Below, piece after piece: positions 7,204 through 17,700 of a stretch of 64,000 nucleotides of DNA (within the stretch, counting starts at the first letter, position 1; each line of letters begins with the position of its first letter). The notes under the pieces were generated by a model that was given only the letters and a program-made list of their open reading frames with translations, did no database searches and was not told the DNA's origin. This DNA is from a virus. The stretch is from positions 17,810-81,809 of IMG/VR virus record IMGVR_UViG_3300043395_001970; one strand, 5' to 3'. Made by a program: the position numbers and the translations under genes.

Positions 7204-8247
7204 TTATTTTACTATTATATTTGTATAAGTTGATTTTAACCAATCGTTTATGTCTTTCCAGTTCTGAAGGATTTTATACTTCATAGCGGCTTTGATAAAT
7301 TCCATCTTATCAAACTTTTTGTTTGGTTCAGCGAATCTATCATTTATTTTCAACTTCGTATTTGTATTGATATGTGGTTCTTGCAATTGCATGATTTGTC
7401 TATTTCGTAACACATCATTTTTTGATGCAAGTATATCTTCATAGATTTTGGCTTCTCCCTTTTTATCTTCACATATTTGAAAGAACTCATCAAAAGTTAT
7501 TTCTCTATCTTCAGTTAATTCAGGAAATCTTTTAAGAACAGTCTTTAATCCACATCCCTTAACGCCAGGCACATTATCAGAGTTATCTCCATCTAATGTT
7601 CTGAATAGTAAAAGGTTTTGTGGATACAATCCATATTCTTCTTTAACCATTTCTCTATTGTAAAGTTTCTTTTTAGTTGGTGAATAGACAAATGTCTTTT
7701 CATCCACTAATTGTAAAAAATCTTTATCGGTAGAAACAATGAAACATTCTTCACCTTCACCAAGCACATGCTTAGCAATGTGTCCAATTACATCATCTGC
7801 TTCTATACCATCATATATCATTGTAGTGATTGGTAAACTATCTAATAGGTCTACTAACCACACAAATTGTCTTTTCATTGAAAGTTGCTCATCTTCTTGA
7901 GACATCATTTCTGGGTATTGTCTATTAACCCTAAAACGATTCTTACCTCTATCAGCTTTATATCCTTCAAACAATTCTTTCCTACCTTTAGAACCACCCT
8001 TACCATCAAAGGTTAAGATAACTCTAGTTGGATTGAATTGGCGGATTGAATATCCGATTGAATTTAGTGAACCAATAACTCCACCCGTATGGTCACCATC
8101 CTCATTCATTGTGGGGTTGGTAGTCCAGCTACGGATGAAGGTATTGAGTCCATCTATGATAAGAACTCTACCATTCCTCACCCTTTGGATGTTGGCAGTA
8201 TGTTCTACTTCTACTTCATTAAGTAATTGTTTGTAAAGTTCTTTCAT
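7204..8247 (-). CDS. 5'-3' exonuclease / flap nuclease (T4 RNase H-like)
   Basis: A 347-residue member of the FEN/5'-3' exonuclease family. Acidic metal-binding motifs occur in the expected order: RVLIIDGLNTFIR (about 27-39), RVILTFDGKGGSKGR (about 81-95), YDGIEADDVIG (about 144-154) and FIVSTDKDFLQL (about 169-180), followed by the helix-hairpin-helix-like DGDNSDNVPGVKGCG. It should remove RNA primers and 5' flaps during lagging-strand synthesis, as T4 RNase H does. It lies 15 bp after the recombinase gene and shares its transcript. A few residues precede the core, and the ATG at 8247 is the natural start. Confidence 0.92.
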   Translation of the reverse strand: MKELYKQLLNEVEVEHTANIQRVRNGRVLIIDGLNTFIRSWTTNPTMNEDGDHTGGVIGSLNSIGYSIRQFNPTRVILTFDGKGGSKGRKELFEGYKADRGKNRFRVNRQYPEMMSQEDEQLSMKRQFVWLVDLLDSLPITTMIYDGIEADDVIGHIAKHVLGEGEECFIVSTDKDFLQLVDEKTFVYSPTKKKLYNREMVKEEYGLYPQNLLLFRTLDGDNSDNVPGVKGCGLKTVLKRFPELTEDREITFDEFFQICEDKKGEAKIYEDILASKNDVLRNRQIMQLQEPHINTNTKLKINDRFAEPNKKFDKMEFIKAAMKYKILQNWKDINDWLKSTYTNIIVK

Positions 8248-8262
8248 TTTTTGTAACCTTTA

Positions 8263-9384
8263 TTAATCACCTATTACTTCTGAGTCTGTCACCAAACTAT
8301 CAGTATCAAGTGAATCTTTTTTGTATTGTGAAATTGTTGCTTCGCAAATCCTTTTATAGATTTGCTCCCTAACTTCATTGTTAGCATCTAACGTTGAAGG
8401 GAAATCTTTGGATTGGAATTTAATCACTTCACCAGTATCAATATCAGTATATTCATACCAAGCTCCTGATTGTTTTACAATACCATTGTCCTTCATTATT
8501 GCTAACCAAGCTCCATAGTTATCAATTCCTCTGTCAAAGAAGATATCGAAATCGGCGGAACGTAACGGCGGTCCCATCCTATTCTTTACTACCTGACAAC
8601 GTACTTTGATACCTACGATTCTTTCGTTACCATTCTCCTTAGCCTTAATAGTTCCCATACTCTTTAATCTCAAACGAACTGAAGCATGGAAAGCGATTGC
8701 TTTACCACCACTTGTTGTCCAAGGGTCAGAGAAAGGCATTGCGTTCATTTTCTGTCTTAACTGATTTGTGAAAACCAATGTGATTTTCTGTCTACCAATT
8801 AAGTTAGTGATTTTACGCATTGCTTTGGAAATAATGATTGCCTTATCGGTAGCGTAACCATCTTTACCATAATCTGCTTCCATTTCTTTTTCAGTAGATG
8901 CGGCGGCAACGGAATCCACCACAATCGTTACATACTTATCTTTGGATTGCGTTCTTACTTTTTCGATGATTGTTTCGGTGTACTCAAAACATTGTTCAAC
9001 AGTCTCAGCTGCTACATACAACATCTTAGATACATCAACTCCGATAGCTTCTAAGAACTCTCTACTTACGGCATTTTCAGTATCAATCAACACAGCGATA
9101 CCACCTAACTTTTGTGTTTCGGCAAGTAAGTGTGCTGAAAGTAATGATTTACCACTTTGCTCAAGTCCTGTCACTTCGGTAATTCTACCAACAGGCAAAC
9201 CACCATAAGGTCTATTGGAAATAGCAACGTCCAACAACGATGCTCCGGTTGAAATCCAACCATCTACATTTGTTGGTGCTTCATCAGAATCCAAAAAGAA
9301 TGCTACTCTTTGGTCCTTTGATTGTTTGTTTAGTGACTCGGCCAGCACTGCTGCCAAATCAACTTCTTTAGTTGCTTTTGCCAT
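8263..9384 (-). CDS. uvsX: UvsX/RecA-like recombinase
   Basis: This 373-residue RecA-family ATPase has Walker A GLEQSGKS (about 73-80, Lys79), Walker B-type VTIVVDSVAAAS near 158-168, and the RecA-typical segments LVFTNQLRQKMNAMPFSDPW and TTSGGKAIAFHASVRLRLK. It binds ssDNA and drives strand exchange, needed for recombination-dependent replication and repair. It sits between the SSB and the 5' exonuclease, an order that fits a T4-like recombination module. The C-terminus is acidic (DSLVTDSEVIGD). RecA versus UvsX naming rests on phage context. Confidence 0.95.
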   Translation of the reverse strand: MAKATKEVDLAAVLAESLNKQSKDQRVAFFLDSDEAPTNVDGWISTGASLLDVAISNRPYGGLPVGRITEVTGLEQSGKSLLSAHLLAETQKLGGIAVLIDTENAVSREFLEAIGVDVSKMLYVAAETVEQCFEYTETIIEKVRTQSKDKYVTIVVDSVAAASTEKEMEADYGKDGYATDKAIIISKAMRKITNLIGRQKITLVFTNQLRQKMNAMPFSDPWTTSGGKAIAFHASVRLRLKSMGTIKAKENGNERIVGIKVRCQVVKNRMGPPLRSADFDIFFDRGIDNYGAWLAIMKDNGIVKQSGAWYEYTDIDTGEVIKFQSKDFPSTLDANNEVREQIYKRICEATISQYKKDSLDTDSLVTDSEVIGD

Positions 9385-9401
9385 ATTCTTTATAACTTAT
9401 T

Positions 9402-10223
9402 TTATGAATTGAAAAGGTCATCAAATGCTGCTGCTACATCATCTAATTTCTTAGCTGGTGCTGCCGCTGGTTTTGATGGAGTTGTATCAAATGGTGCGTC
9501 ATCCTCATCTTTCGCTGTTGAAGAAAGGGTTTCAGCTGATGCTGATTTCTCATCTTCAGAAGCTGCGTTAGATGGGTTTAACCAACCTTCTAATACATTC
9601 TTCAATTCTGCATAAGTTAATTCAGAATAAAGTTCGGTGATTTCTTTTTGCTCAGAAAGAAACTTATCATTTTCAGCTTTAGTTGTTGCTAATGGTGTTT
9701 CTTTTGGCTTAACACGAATTGTTGTTACAGGGTAAGAAGTACCACTGTCTTCTGCGGATACAACTTCAACGGTAATATCTCTACCAGTTTCAGGATCGGT
9801 AATATCACCATAATCAGGATCAGCCATATAACCAAGAATTTCTTGATATACAGTTTTACCAAAGCCCCAGAATCTTACACCTTCACCTTCCTCACCTCTT
9901 ACCAATACTGGTACGAAGGTTCTAAGTTTCGGCTCCATTTTCTTTGCAGCTTTCCAATCTTCCTTATCACCCATTCTTTTAAGTTTATCAGCAAACTCAA
10001 CGATTGGGTCAGGTCTGCCAAAACTCATTGGAGATAAGTAAGTTTTGTTGTTGATGTTGTAGTGAAAATAAAGTTCAATAAAAGGATTCTCTTTATTGAA
10101 TTTGTACGGCACCAATCTGATTGTGTGTTTGCCTGGTGCTGGCTTCCAAAGTTCTACTGTGGTTCTTTGGGTGTTTTGCAGTTTGTTAAGTCTGCTCTTA
10201 ATTGCGTCTAAATTAATAGCCAT
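9402..10223 (-). CDS. gp32-like single-stranded DNA-binding protein
   Basis: This 273-residue protein has the T4 gp32 layout: a basic N-terminus (NLDAIKSRLNKLQ), an OB-fold core (TIRLVPYKFNKENPFIELYF, then NNKTYLSP), and a long acidic, Ala/Ser-rich tail ending AAAFDDLFNS for recruiting partner proteins. The zinc-binding cysteines of T4 gp32 are absent. It coats ssDNA at forks and loads recombinase and helicase, whose genes follow in the same operon. Its leader of about 100 nt carries repeated CUUAAAAC-like elements, the kind of unstructured target gp32 uses to repress its own translation. Two overlapping promoters precede it. Confidence 0.88.
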   Translation of the reverse strand: MAINLDAIKSRLNKLQNTQRTTVELWKPAPGKHTIRLVPYKFNKENPFIELYFHYNINNKTYLSPMSFGRPDPIVEFADKLKRMGDKEDWKAAKKMEPKLRTFVPVLVRGEEGEGVRFWGFGKTVYQEILGYMADPDYGDITDPETGRDITVEVVSAEDSGTSYPVTTIRVKPKETPLATTKAENDKFLSEQKEITELYSELTYAELKNVLEGWLNPSNAASEDEKSASAETLSSTAKDEDDAPFDTTPSKPAAAPAKKLDDVAAAFDDLFNS

Positions 10224-10226
10224 TTT

Positions 10227-10272
10227 CTTTTAAGTTTTAAGAGTTTAAGTTTTAAAACGTTTATGTTTTAAG
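10227..10272 (-). promoter_or_regulatory. possible autogenous translational operator of the SSB gene
   Basis: Immediately before the SSB ATG the leader repeats CTTAAAA or a close variant (CTTAAAAC, TTTTAAAAC, CTTAAAC, CTTAAAAC, CTTAAAAG) and has almost no capacity to fold. T4 gp32 represses its own mRNA by cooperative binding to an A/U-rich unstructured leader, so this is a plausible equivalent. Confidence 0.45.
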
Positions 10273-10312
10273 GTTGGATTATAGTGTCTTTCCTACACTT
10301 CCGTTACACATA

Positions 10313-10361
10313 TAAATATAAAGGAGATACAAATATACAACAAATTTCTGAGATTTCCAAA
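10313..10361 (-). promoter_or_regulatory. tandem overlapping promoters upstream of the SSB operon
   Basis: Two elements share this stretch. TTTG (10358-10361)-N20-TATATTTG (10330-10337) is a full Bacteroidota consensus. TTTG (10341-10344)-N20-TATATTTA (10313-10320) is a second copy, and its last bases also form the late-type ATATTTATA. The SSB, recombinase and exonuclease genes could thus be read both early/middle and late. Confidence 0.72.
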
Positions 10362-10431
10362 TCTTTTTTTGCGGTATATTTTATCATAAAAGATGTAACA
10401 AATATAGGAAAAATTTGTGACAAATCCAAAT

Positions 10432-10454
10432 AAAAAAGGGAGTATTTAACTCCC
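10432..10454 (-). terminator. intrinsic terminator after the endolysin gene
   Basis: GGGAGT/ACTCCC stem (10438-10443 with 10449-10454), 5-nt loop, then six T on the minus strand, just past the endolysin stop. It separates the late lysis unit from the SSB operon. Confidence 0.9.
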
Positions 10455-10460
10455 CTTCTT

Positions 10461-11291
10461 TTATGCTAACAAATGATAGTATTCTTTAAAGTGTTTTATA
10501 CGGTCTGCCAATCCAATTGTACCACCATTTACTCTTTTAGTAATAGATGTTACTACCGCATCGGTTGCACCACCATCAGCCATTATATGTAATTTATTCT
10601 TATTGAAGAACCATGCTGCTGAAAGTAAAGCATATTTAGATGCTACTACATCAGGATTAGATGGAATATCTTCACCGATTGCTTTACCAAATGCGGTATA
10701 GTTATCCTTTCCTGTCAATTGGATATAACCACGTCCTCTGAATTTGTAGCCTTCGCCACTCGCCTCATCACCATTACCCATACGAGATGCATATACTTTA
10801 TTTGCAATCTTTTGTGGGTTTCTTTGATATGCGTTTGCTATAGCTTCAGTTGGGAAATACTTTTTGAATATACCCATTAAACCTTTTGCTGAATAGTTTA
10901 AGTTTTCTTGCGTTGCTTTGAATCCGCCACTCTCATGTCCACATTGTGCTAAGAAGTGTGCCAATCTTAATGGAGTGTTAATTTGGAATTTAGCTGCCGT
11001 ATCAGGAATCATTGCGATTACTGCATCTGGAATATGACCTTTTAATTTATCTAATTTCAATCCACCAACAGGTGCAATAGGTGCAGGTGGTGCAGGCGCT
11101 GGTGTGTTTTCACCCATAATTTTTGCCCAGGTTCCATCTCCTACAATACCATCAGGATTTAATCCATTTTTTAATTGAAATGCTTTTACAGCTTCTTCAG
11201 TTTTTGGACCGTAGTTTCCTATTGGTTCTAAACCTAATTTTGTTTGTAGTTGTTTAACGTGTTCGTTATTATCACCTCTTTTTAATAACAT
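10461..11291 (-). CDS. endolysin: peptidoglycan-binding domain plus GH19 glycosidase
   Basis: A 276-residue two-domain lysin. Residues about 1-60 are a PG_binding_1 repeat (LKRGDNNEHVKQLQTKLGLEP, PKTEEAVKAFQLKNGL, DGIVGDGTWAKIMG). A proline-rich linker follows, then a GH19 chitinase/lysozyme domain with the catalytic region RLAHFLAQCGHESGGF and YKFRGRGYIQLTGKDNY. It should cut the glycan backbone of peptidoglycan at lysis. The open frame extends to 11345, but the ATG at 11289-11291 directly precedes the folded domain and avoids a 47-bp overlap with the gene before it, so I use it. No signal peptide is visible, so a holin elsewhere is expected. Confidence 0.92.
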   Translation of the reverse strand: MLLKRGDNNEHVKQLQTKLGLEPIGNYGPKTEEAVKAFQLKNGLNPDGIVGDGTWAKIMGENTPAPAPPAPIAPVGGLKLDKLKGHIPDAVIAMIPDTAAKFQINTPLRLAHFLAQCGHESGGFKATQENLNYSAKGLMGIFKKYFPTEAIANAYQRNPQKIANKVYASRMGNGDEASGEGYKFRGRGYIQLTGKDNYTAFGKAIGEDIPSNPDVVASKYALLSAAWFFNKNKLHIMADGGATDAVVTSITKRVNGGTIGLADRIKHFKEYYHLLA

Positions 11292-11298
11292 CCTAATA

Positions 11299-11727
11299 TT
11301 ATTTATTTTCGTTAGATATAACTTCTTTACCTTCACCAAAATCAATTACTTCAAAAACTCTTGTCTGAATTTTCTTAGTACCTTCAGCGTTGGTTAATAT
11401 TATTGAATTTTTAAATTTCTGCCAATTGATGACAAATGAATTATCCAATACACCACCATTTTCTTCTTTTACCAGTTCGTTAAGTGCGTTGATAGTATAT
11501 AGTGTATTTGATTCTTTCTTTCTGTGTATTAAAATAGTGTTTTCCAACGGAGTATCCGGTTGGAAAGCTGTATCAATATTGTATGTGATGAATAACTCAT
11601 CTAAATTACTCTTATTTTGGAGTATATAGATGTAGTTATACACTATGTGGTAAGTTTCACGAATTAATTGTAATGTATTTTGTAACTCACCTTTCGTTGT
11701 AAACGTACATAGTAACTGTGTTTTCAT
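11299..11727 (-). CDS. conserved phage protein of unknown function
   Basis: A 142-residue protein (MKTQLLCTFTTKGELQN, YHIVYNYIYILQNKSNLDEL, NTILIHRKKESNTLYTINAL, NGGVLDN). The pattern is one I associate with a small conserved protein of marine T4-like myoviruses, but I know no function for it. It contains no signal peptide or membrane segment. It is the first gene after the late-type ATATTTATA element (11757-11765) and is followed 7 bp later by the endolysin, so it is probably expressed late with lysis. Confidence 0.7.
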   Translation of the reverse strand: MKTQLLCTFTTKGELQNTLQLIRETYHIVYNYIYILQNKSNLDELFITYNIDTAFQPDTPLENTILIHRKKESNTLYTINALNELVKEENGGVLDNSFVINWQKFKNSIILTNAEGTKKIQTRVFEVIDFGEGKEVISNENK

Positions 11728-11756
11728 CCTCTTTTTTCCCTTTTTCTTTTATTATC

Positions 11757-11765
11757 TATAAATAT
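11757..11765 (-). promoter_or_regulatory. late-type ATATTTATA element for the lysis unit
   Basis: ATATTTATA on the minus strand, 29 nt before the ATG at 11727, in the gap after the giant polyvalent gene. No TTTG lies 20 nt upstream. Confidence 0.55.
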
Positions 11766-11798
11766 GAAAATTCGGATGAAAGGATATTTTCAGTTATT

Positions 11799-14700
11799 TT
11801 ATCCGTATATATTTTTGTTAGCTGCTTCTAGTATTTTTGCAAATCTTTTATCTAATTGCATTTCAAACTTAATTTGGCCGCCATATCCAACACCATCTTC
11901 TCTAGCAACAATAGTGGCAATTGGTATTACTCTACCTTTTTTACCAGCTTTGTATGCCAAATATGGTGGTTCTTCATTGGTTACCGCAAATAAACCTTGT
12001 TTGATTTCTTCAAAGTTTGATGTTTGGAATATATTTTGCAATACAGCTCTATCTAAAGAATTAGGTCCAATTGCCATAGATTCTTCACCTTCACCAACTG
12101 CTTTCAATGGAAACTCCTCTCTAATAGCACCCAACATACCTTGCTTCAACTTAGGATTACTTCCCAAAGAACTAATTACAGCTTTTTGGTGAGCTTTGTG
12201 TACATCTTGTACATTTTGTAGATATTTAACTGCTCCTTTATCTCCCTTCTTTGCTAAAGTGGTAATTGCTGATAATACTACTTTATTAATATCTCTACTA
12301 CCTTTACCTGCTTGCAATTTAGCTACTGCTGTTACTAAATCTATTTTTTTAGATTTAACAATTGCTTGGAATTCTGGGTCATTAGCTACTGCATTTTGTA
12401 ATTTTTTAATATTAGCTTTTCCAAAATCTCCTAAAGCCTTTCTTTGATTCTTTTGATATACATTTGGATTAATATCATCAGGAATATTCGGGTCCCATTC
12501 AAACAATTTACCCGTGCCAGAATTTAAGAAGTTTACTGCTGTTGATTTCTTTAAAGATACTTCATCTAATATTTCTTGTCCATCTTTGGTTTTAATTTTG
12601 AAATATGCATCAGTTGAAAATCCTTTATTCTTTTTATAATCAGCCAATCCCATTGCTTCAACCTCACCTTGAGTATCCCAACTACCAGCCTCAATTGTTG
12701 CGCCAGGATATTCTTTAGCTAATCTATTTCTAATAGCTCTTCTGTTGTTTACTGCGGCTTTAATCCAACTTGTACCAACAACCCTACTACCTTCAACTTT
12801 TAATTTAGGGTTTGCTGCTATTTGTTGCTTTTCATGCTCTAATAAAGAGTTAAATAATGCTGCCGCTTGTTTATCATCTAATGTAGTTGAAATCATAGTC
12901 ATCAACTCACCCGCTTGTGCTGATATTTGTCCAGCTCCACCAGGTAAATCTGAAAAATGTGACCACTTTGCTGTTTCTGTTGTTGCTCTAGTGTTCATCA
13001 TTCTTTCCAATGCTTTTAAATGTCTTGGTGGAACTTTTGCATTAGCATATAATTCTTTTGGTAATTTATATGGAGCCGGTGGAGGTCCTATTTGGAATTT
13101 TTTATTTTTTTCTGCAAATTTAGCATCATCAGGTTGTTGCTTCTGAAGGAATTCTTTTGATTTTAAAGTATCTACCTTAGAAAGTGTTTTGTCTTTACCA
13201 CCAATAATTCTAGAACCTTTGGTTGGTTTAGTAGCTTTTGCGGTTGGTTCTAAATCTTTTTCTTTTGTTTTTCTAAAACCCAAACCTTGACCAGGAATTT
13301 CTTTTGGTTTTTTTTCAGTTGCTCCTAATTCACTATTACTAACGCCTGCTTTTTTAAGTAATCCAACTGCTGATTGATATGCTTGTATTTGTCCTTTGTT
13401 TTTAGAACCTTTGTATTTTAGTGCAGATGCTACTTTAATATCTTTTCCTGTTTCTGGATTTTTTACCGTTTGATTCAAAACATCATCTGCTTTTTTTATA
13501 GGATTTTCATTTAAAATCTCTAATATAATTCCATCAATTATTGAAATTTCTTTTTTCATTGTATCTTTTTCTTTCTTTTTATTATATGAATCAATCATTT
13601 CTTCCATTTGTTCAGGACTAATTTTCATATTTTCCAACCCATCAGCAATCATTTCGGTAAACTTAATAAATTGTGCATCCATTTCAGCTTCACCTTCAGC
13701 ATCCGCAAATAATGCTGCTCTACCAGCTCCTTTTAGGAAAGTTTCTGCAATAACATGTGGTACAAATTCAATAGCAACGTGCTTAGCAAAACCAACTGCA
13801 CCATAGGATAATCCACCCATAGCTGCACCAAATAGTGCGGTGGTTACTATTTTAGTACCAACTGATTTAATTGCATCTTTTTCGTGATGTGATAGAGAAT
13901 TCCATCCACCCGCTTCACTAAATAGTTTTCCAACAGCAACACCAGCTGTTTTGAATTCTTTTACTTCATGTTTAAACCCATCTTTTACTGCTTTCCAAGC
14001 ACCAGAAGCTTTATCTCTTAACCTTTCACTAATACTCTTTCTTGCCTCAGAACCAGGCTTATGATACCCCATATTGAAGTATTCCTTTTCTTTCTTATTC
14101 CAATTTTTTAACTTTTCTTTTATTCTAGATAAAGTTGATGGTTTTGTAGAAGTTGCTGGTTTTGGTTCATCTTTTTTCTTTCCCTTACCACTCATTGTTT
14201 CAATACCCATCTTTTCAGCAAAAGCATTTGCTCTTGGGATGTGTGTTTCAATATCCTCATCAACAATACGAACTTTCATTTTAATTGGTTCTTTATCACC
14301 ATTAGGCGGAGTATGTTTCATATTATACGCCTGAATTGTTGCCCATCTATGGTGCCCATCAATTACATATCCATCTCGTGTCACCATTATAGGTGCTGTA
14401 ATAAATGGATTGTTCGGGTCTTGCTCTAAAGAATTTACCATGCCCACAATTTGCTCGCCAACTAATTCACTTTGAGTTGCTTTTAGTGATGATGCAGGTA
14501 CTTCAACAGGATCACTTACATTTATACCTTCTGATTTTAAATAATCTTCAAATTCTTTTTCTACATTAACATGCTGAGTGTTTTCTTTTGCATACAAATC
14601 ATCATACTCTTGTTTCTTGTCTGCAGGGATTTCACCATCGTTAGGTAATCCCATTTTCTTTCTTACATTTTGGTCAGCAATTCTTTTTGCTTTTGCTTCA

Positions 14701-17700
14701 CCCTCAGAACCAGGTTTTGGTTTACCACCTAATTGTGGCATTTTATCTCTTGGTATTCCTATATTTTCATCACAGAATTTATTTGTACCAGGAATTGATA
14801 CTTTACATAAATCCCAATGTGGTGGTTTGTTTTCATCCTTAACTGCAGCAGAAAATTCTTTTTGTAATTCAGGATTATCTTTTAATGCTGGGTGTTTGAA
14901 TCCAAATGGTAATGGATGTACTTCTTTAAAATCTGCTGGTAGTTTACCCTCAGCTTTCATTTTTTCAATTACTGCCTTTTGTGCTCTTTCTTCTTCATCC
15001 AATACATCTTTGTAAAAATCATCTAACTTTGTAGAAACTTTATTTACAAATTTAGGATTTGGATTTTCTTCATTTTGAGCAGGTATATCAGTTCCCTCAA
15101 CATTACCCTTATCATCAACTTTTGGTTTTAACTTTGGGTCAGGTTTATATTCACCCTTTGGATTACCAGGTTCCGCCGGCTCCTCTTTTCTAGTTGGGGG
15201 AGCAACTTTTTTATCTGTTGGTGGTGTTTCACTCTTAGGAGCTTCTGGTTTTTGTTCGGGCTCTTTGTATGATGCCGCTGCTGCTTTAGCTTTTTGAGTT
15301 GCTTTTTTTACATCGTTTGGTGGTAATTCTTGAACTTTAATTTGTTTACCATTTGATAAAGTTGCCGTAATTGTTTTTTCAAATAAAGCAAATACATCTT
15401 CAGTAATAATATCCGAAAATGCTAAATCAACAACCCACTCCGTTCTTACATATTTTGCAGGTCCATTTGGCTTATCGGAATAATAACCACCACCTACACT
15501 ATAAATTTTATTTCCAGAAGATGATGTTGCCTCTTGACCAGGCTTTTCTTTTTTAATATCTTCTTTATCATCTTTCGTATCTTCCGGCTTTTCTTTTGGT
15601 TGCTTTGTATCCTTTGATTTTTTTGACATTTTATCAACAAGCTCAACATGACTTTCACCGGCAATTGTAATAGGTATTTTACCTTGTGCAGTTAATTCTT
15701 TATTTTTTTCAATTAAATTTTCATCTCTAATTTCATTAAATGCTACTTGAATATCATTTATTTTTGTTCCTTTATCGCCATTATCTTCTGGAAATGCTAA
15801 TCTATATAATGTTCCTTTATCTCCACTACCTTTTGGATTTTCTTCACTTGGAGACTCTCCAGTTGGGTTATCCCAATTTTCTATTGGTGGTAATCCTGCT
15901 TCTTTAGCTGCATCTTGTAAGAATTGTTTACCATCATCATCTAAAAAATCATTTGGTGACATTGTATCAGTACCCTCACCCTGTCCAATCATACTAGCCC
16001 AATTACCAGCTTTAACTTGAGAATCGTTAAATCCAGTTTTTTCTTTTTGTTTTTGGTATAGTTTGGATTGGTCATTATGTACATCCATATCATCACCATC
16101 CCATGTATCTACACCAGCACCCATTTCTTTAAACTTCGGAGCTGCATATTTCATCTCATCGTTAAATTCTAACTCACCTGCATCATTAGTTGCTCCGCCT
16201 TCACCTACAAACACAACATCTTTCCATCTTTCTTTTGGTATCTTAGATTTAACATCATCCAATATATCATCAACCATTGCTGTGTTTCCGTGCTTTGTTC
16301 CATATACGAATCCACCACCTTCCATTTCCATTGTTTGGATTTCTTCACCGGATTTCTTTCCTTTAAATTTTTGTGCTTTAGATTCCGGGTCATCATTGGC
16401 AGGTTCTCTCTTTGCTGGTTCAGATGGTTGTTGTTCTCCGGCAGTACCAGTTGTTTCACCTTGCTTTTTAGGTGCAATTCCTATATCTTCTGCAAACTTA
16501 TTACACATTGGAATTGCATCTTTAATATCCATATCAACAACTTCACATTTCATTGGTATTTGCTTATCAGGATATTTTGCGTTATATGCTGCTATTGCTG
16601 CCCATCTATGGTGTCCATCAATTACAAATCCATCTCTACTAACATATATAGGACCTGTTATACCTGGGTGGTTAGGGTCTTTTTCTAAAGCTCCCATCAT
16701 TCCAACTACTTTATCACCACCCAATTCAGATTGCGTTGCTTTTAATTTATCAGCAGGTACTTCAGTTTGAGTTGTTGTAATTCCTTTTTCTTTTAACATT
16801 TCTCTAAACACAGGTTCAGTATCTACTTCACCATCTTTGTTTAGTGGCATTTTTTCTGCTTTACTACCAGGAACCGGCTTACCTTTGAATTGTGGCATTT
16901 GGTCTCTTGGAATACCTAAGTTATCATCACAATATAAGTTAGTACCCGGCACAGTTATATCACACAAATTAATATCAGGTGCTTTTTCACCTTTAGCTTT
17001 TGCATCAGCAACAATTTGCTGAACTTTACTAATATCCGTATTGAATTTTTTTAATTCTTCTTTACCAATTCCATCTGGAATATCAGATGGTGCTCCAAAT
17101 GTATCAGGATCTGCTTCAGGTATTTCATTCTTTACATCTTGTGCTGGTATTGGTTCAAACCCGTCCTTCTTTTTAGGTTCTTCTTTTGGCTTTTCAGCTT
17201 CTTTATCTTTTTCAGCATCTGCAGCTAACTTAGCTTGAGTTTCTTTTTCTTTATCCAAACGAGCAGCCATAGCCGGGTCAACTTTAGGGTCAAACATAGC
17301 TTGTGCTTGCTGTTGTTTTTCTTTTTCAGCAGCTTGTTTATCTTCACCACTTTTTGGTTCTTCTTCTCCTTTTTTACCACCCTCACCACCTAATTCTTGA
17401 TTTAAGGCATCTCTTTCAGGAGAACCCTCTGGTGGTAAAACCTTTTCAGCTGCATCTCTTGCAGGTGTTCCTTCTGGTTGTCTTAAAAGATTACCAACAA
17501 TACCATCTTTTTGATTACCTTCTTTATCTTTATAAGAAACTTTTTTATTAAGGATAGGATTTGAAAAAGATTTTTCTTCTTCTTTTACAGGTTGAGGAGT
17601 TTTTCCTTTTTCAGTAATAAGATTTTGGACTAATTCTTCTTTGATATGAGACAATCCCATTTCAGAAAGTACAATACTTAATTCTTTCAAATGAGATGGG

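Noticed and set aside
11292-11345. Endolysin start at 11345
   Set aside because: It would overlap the preceding gene by 47 bp and add a non-domain extension. The ATG at 11291 directly precedes the peptidoglycan-binding domain.
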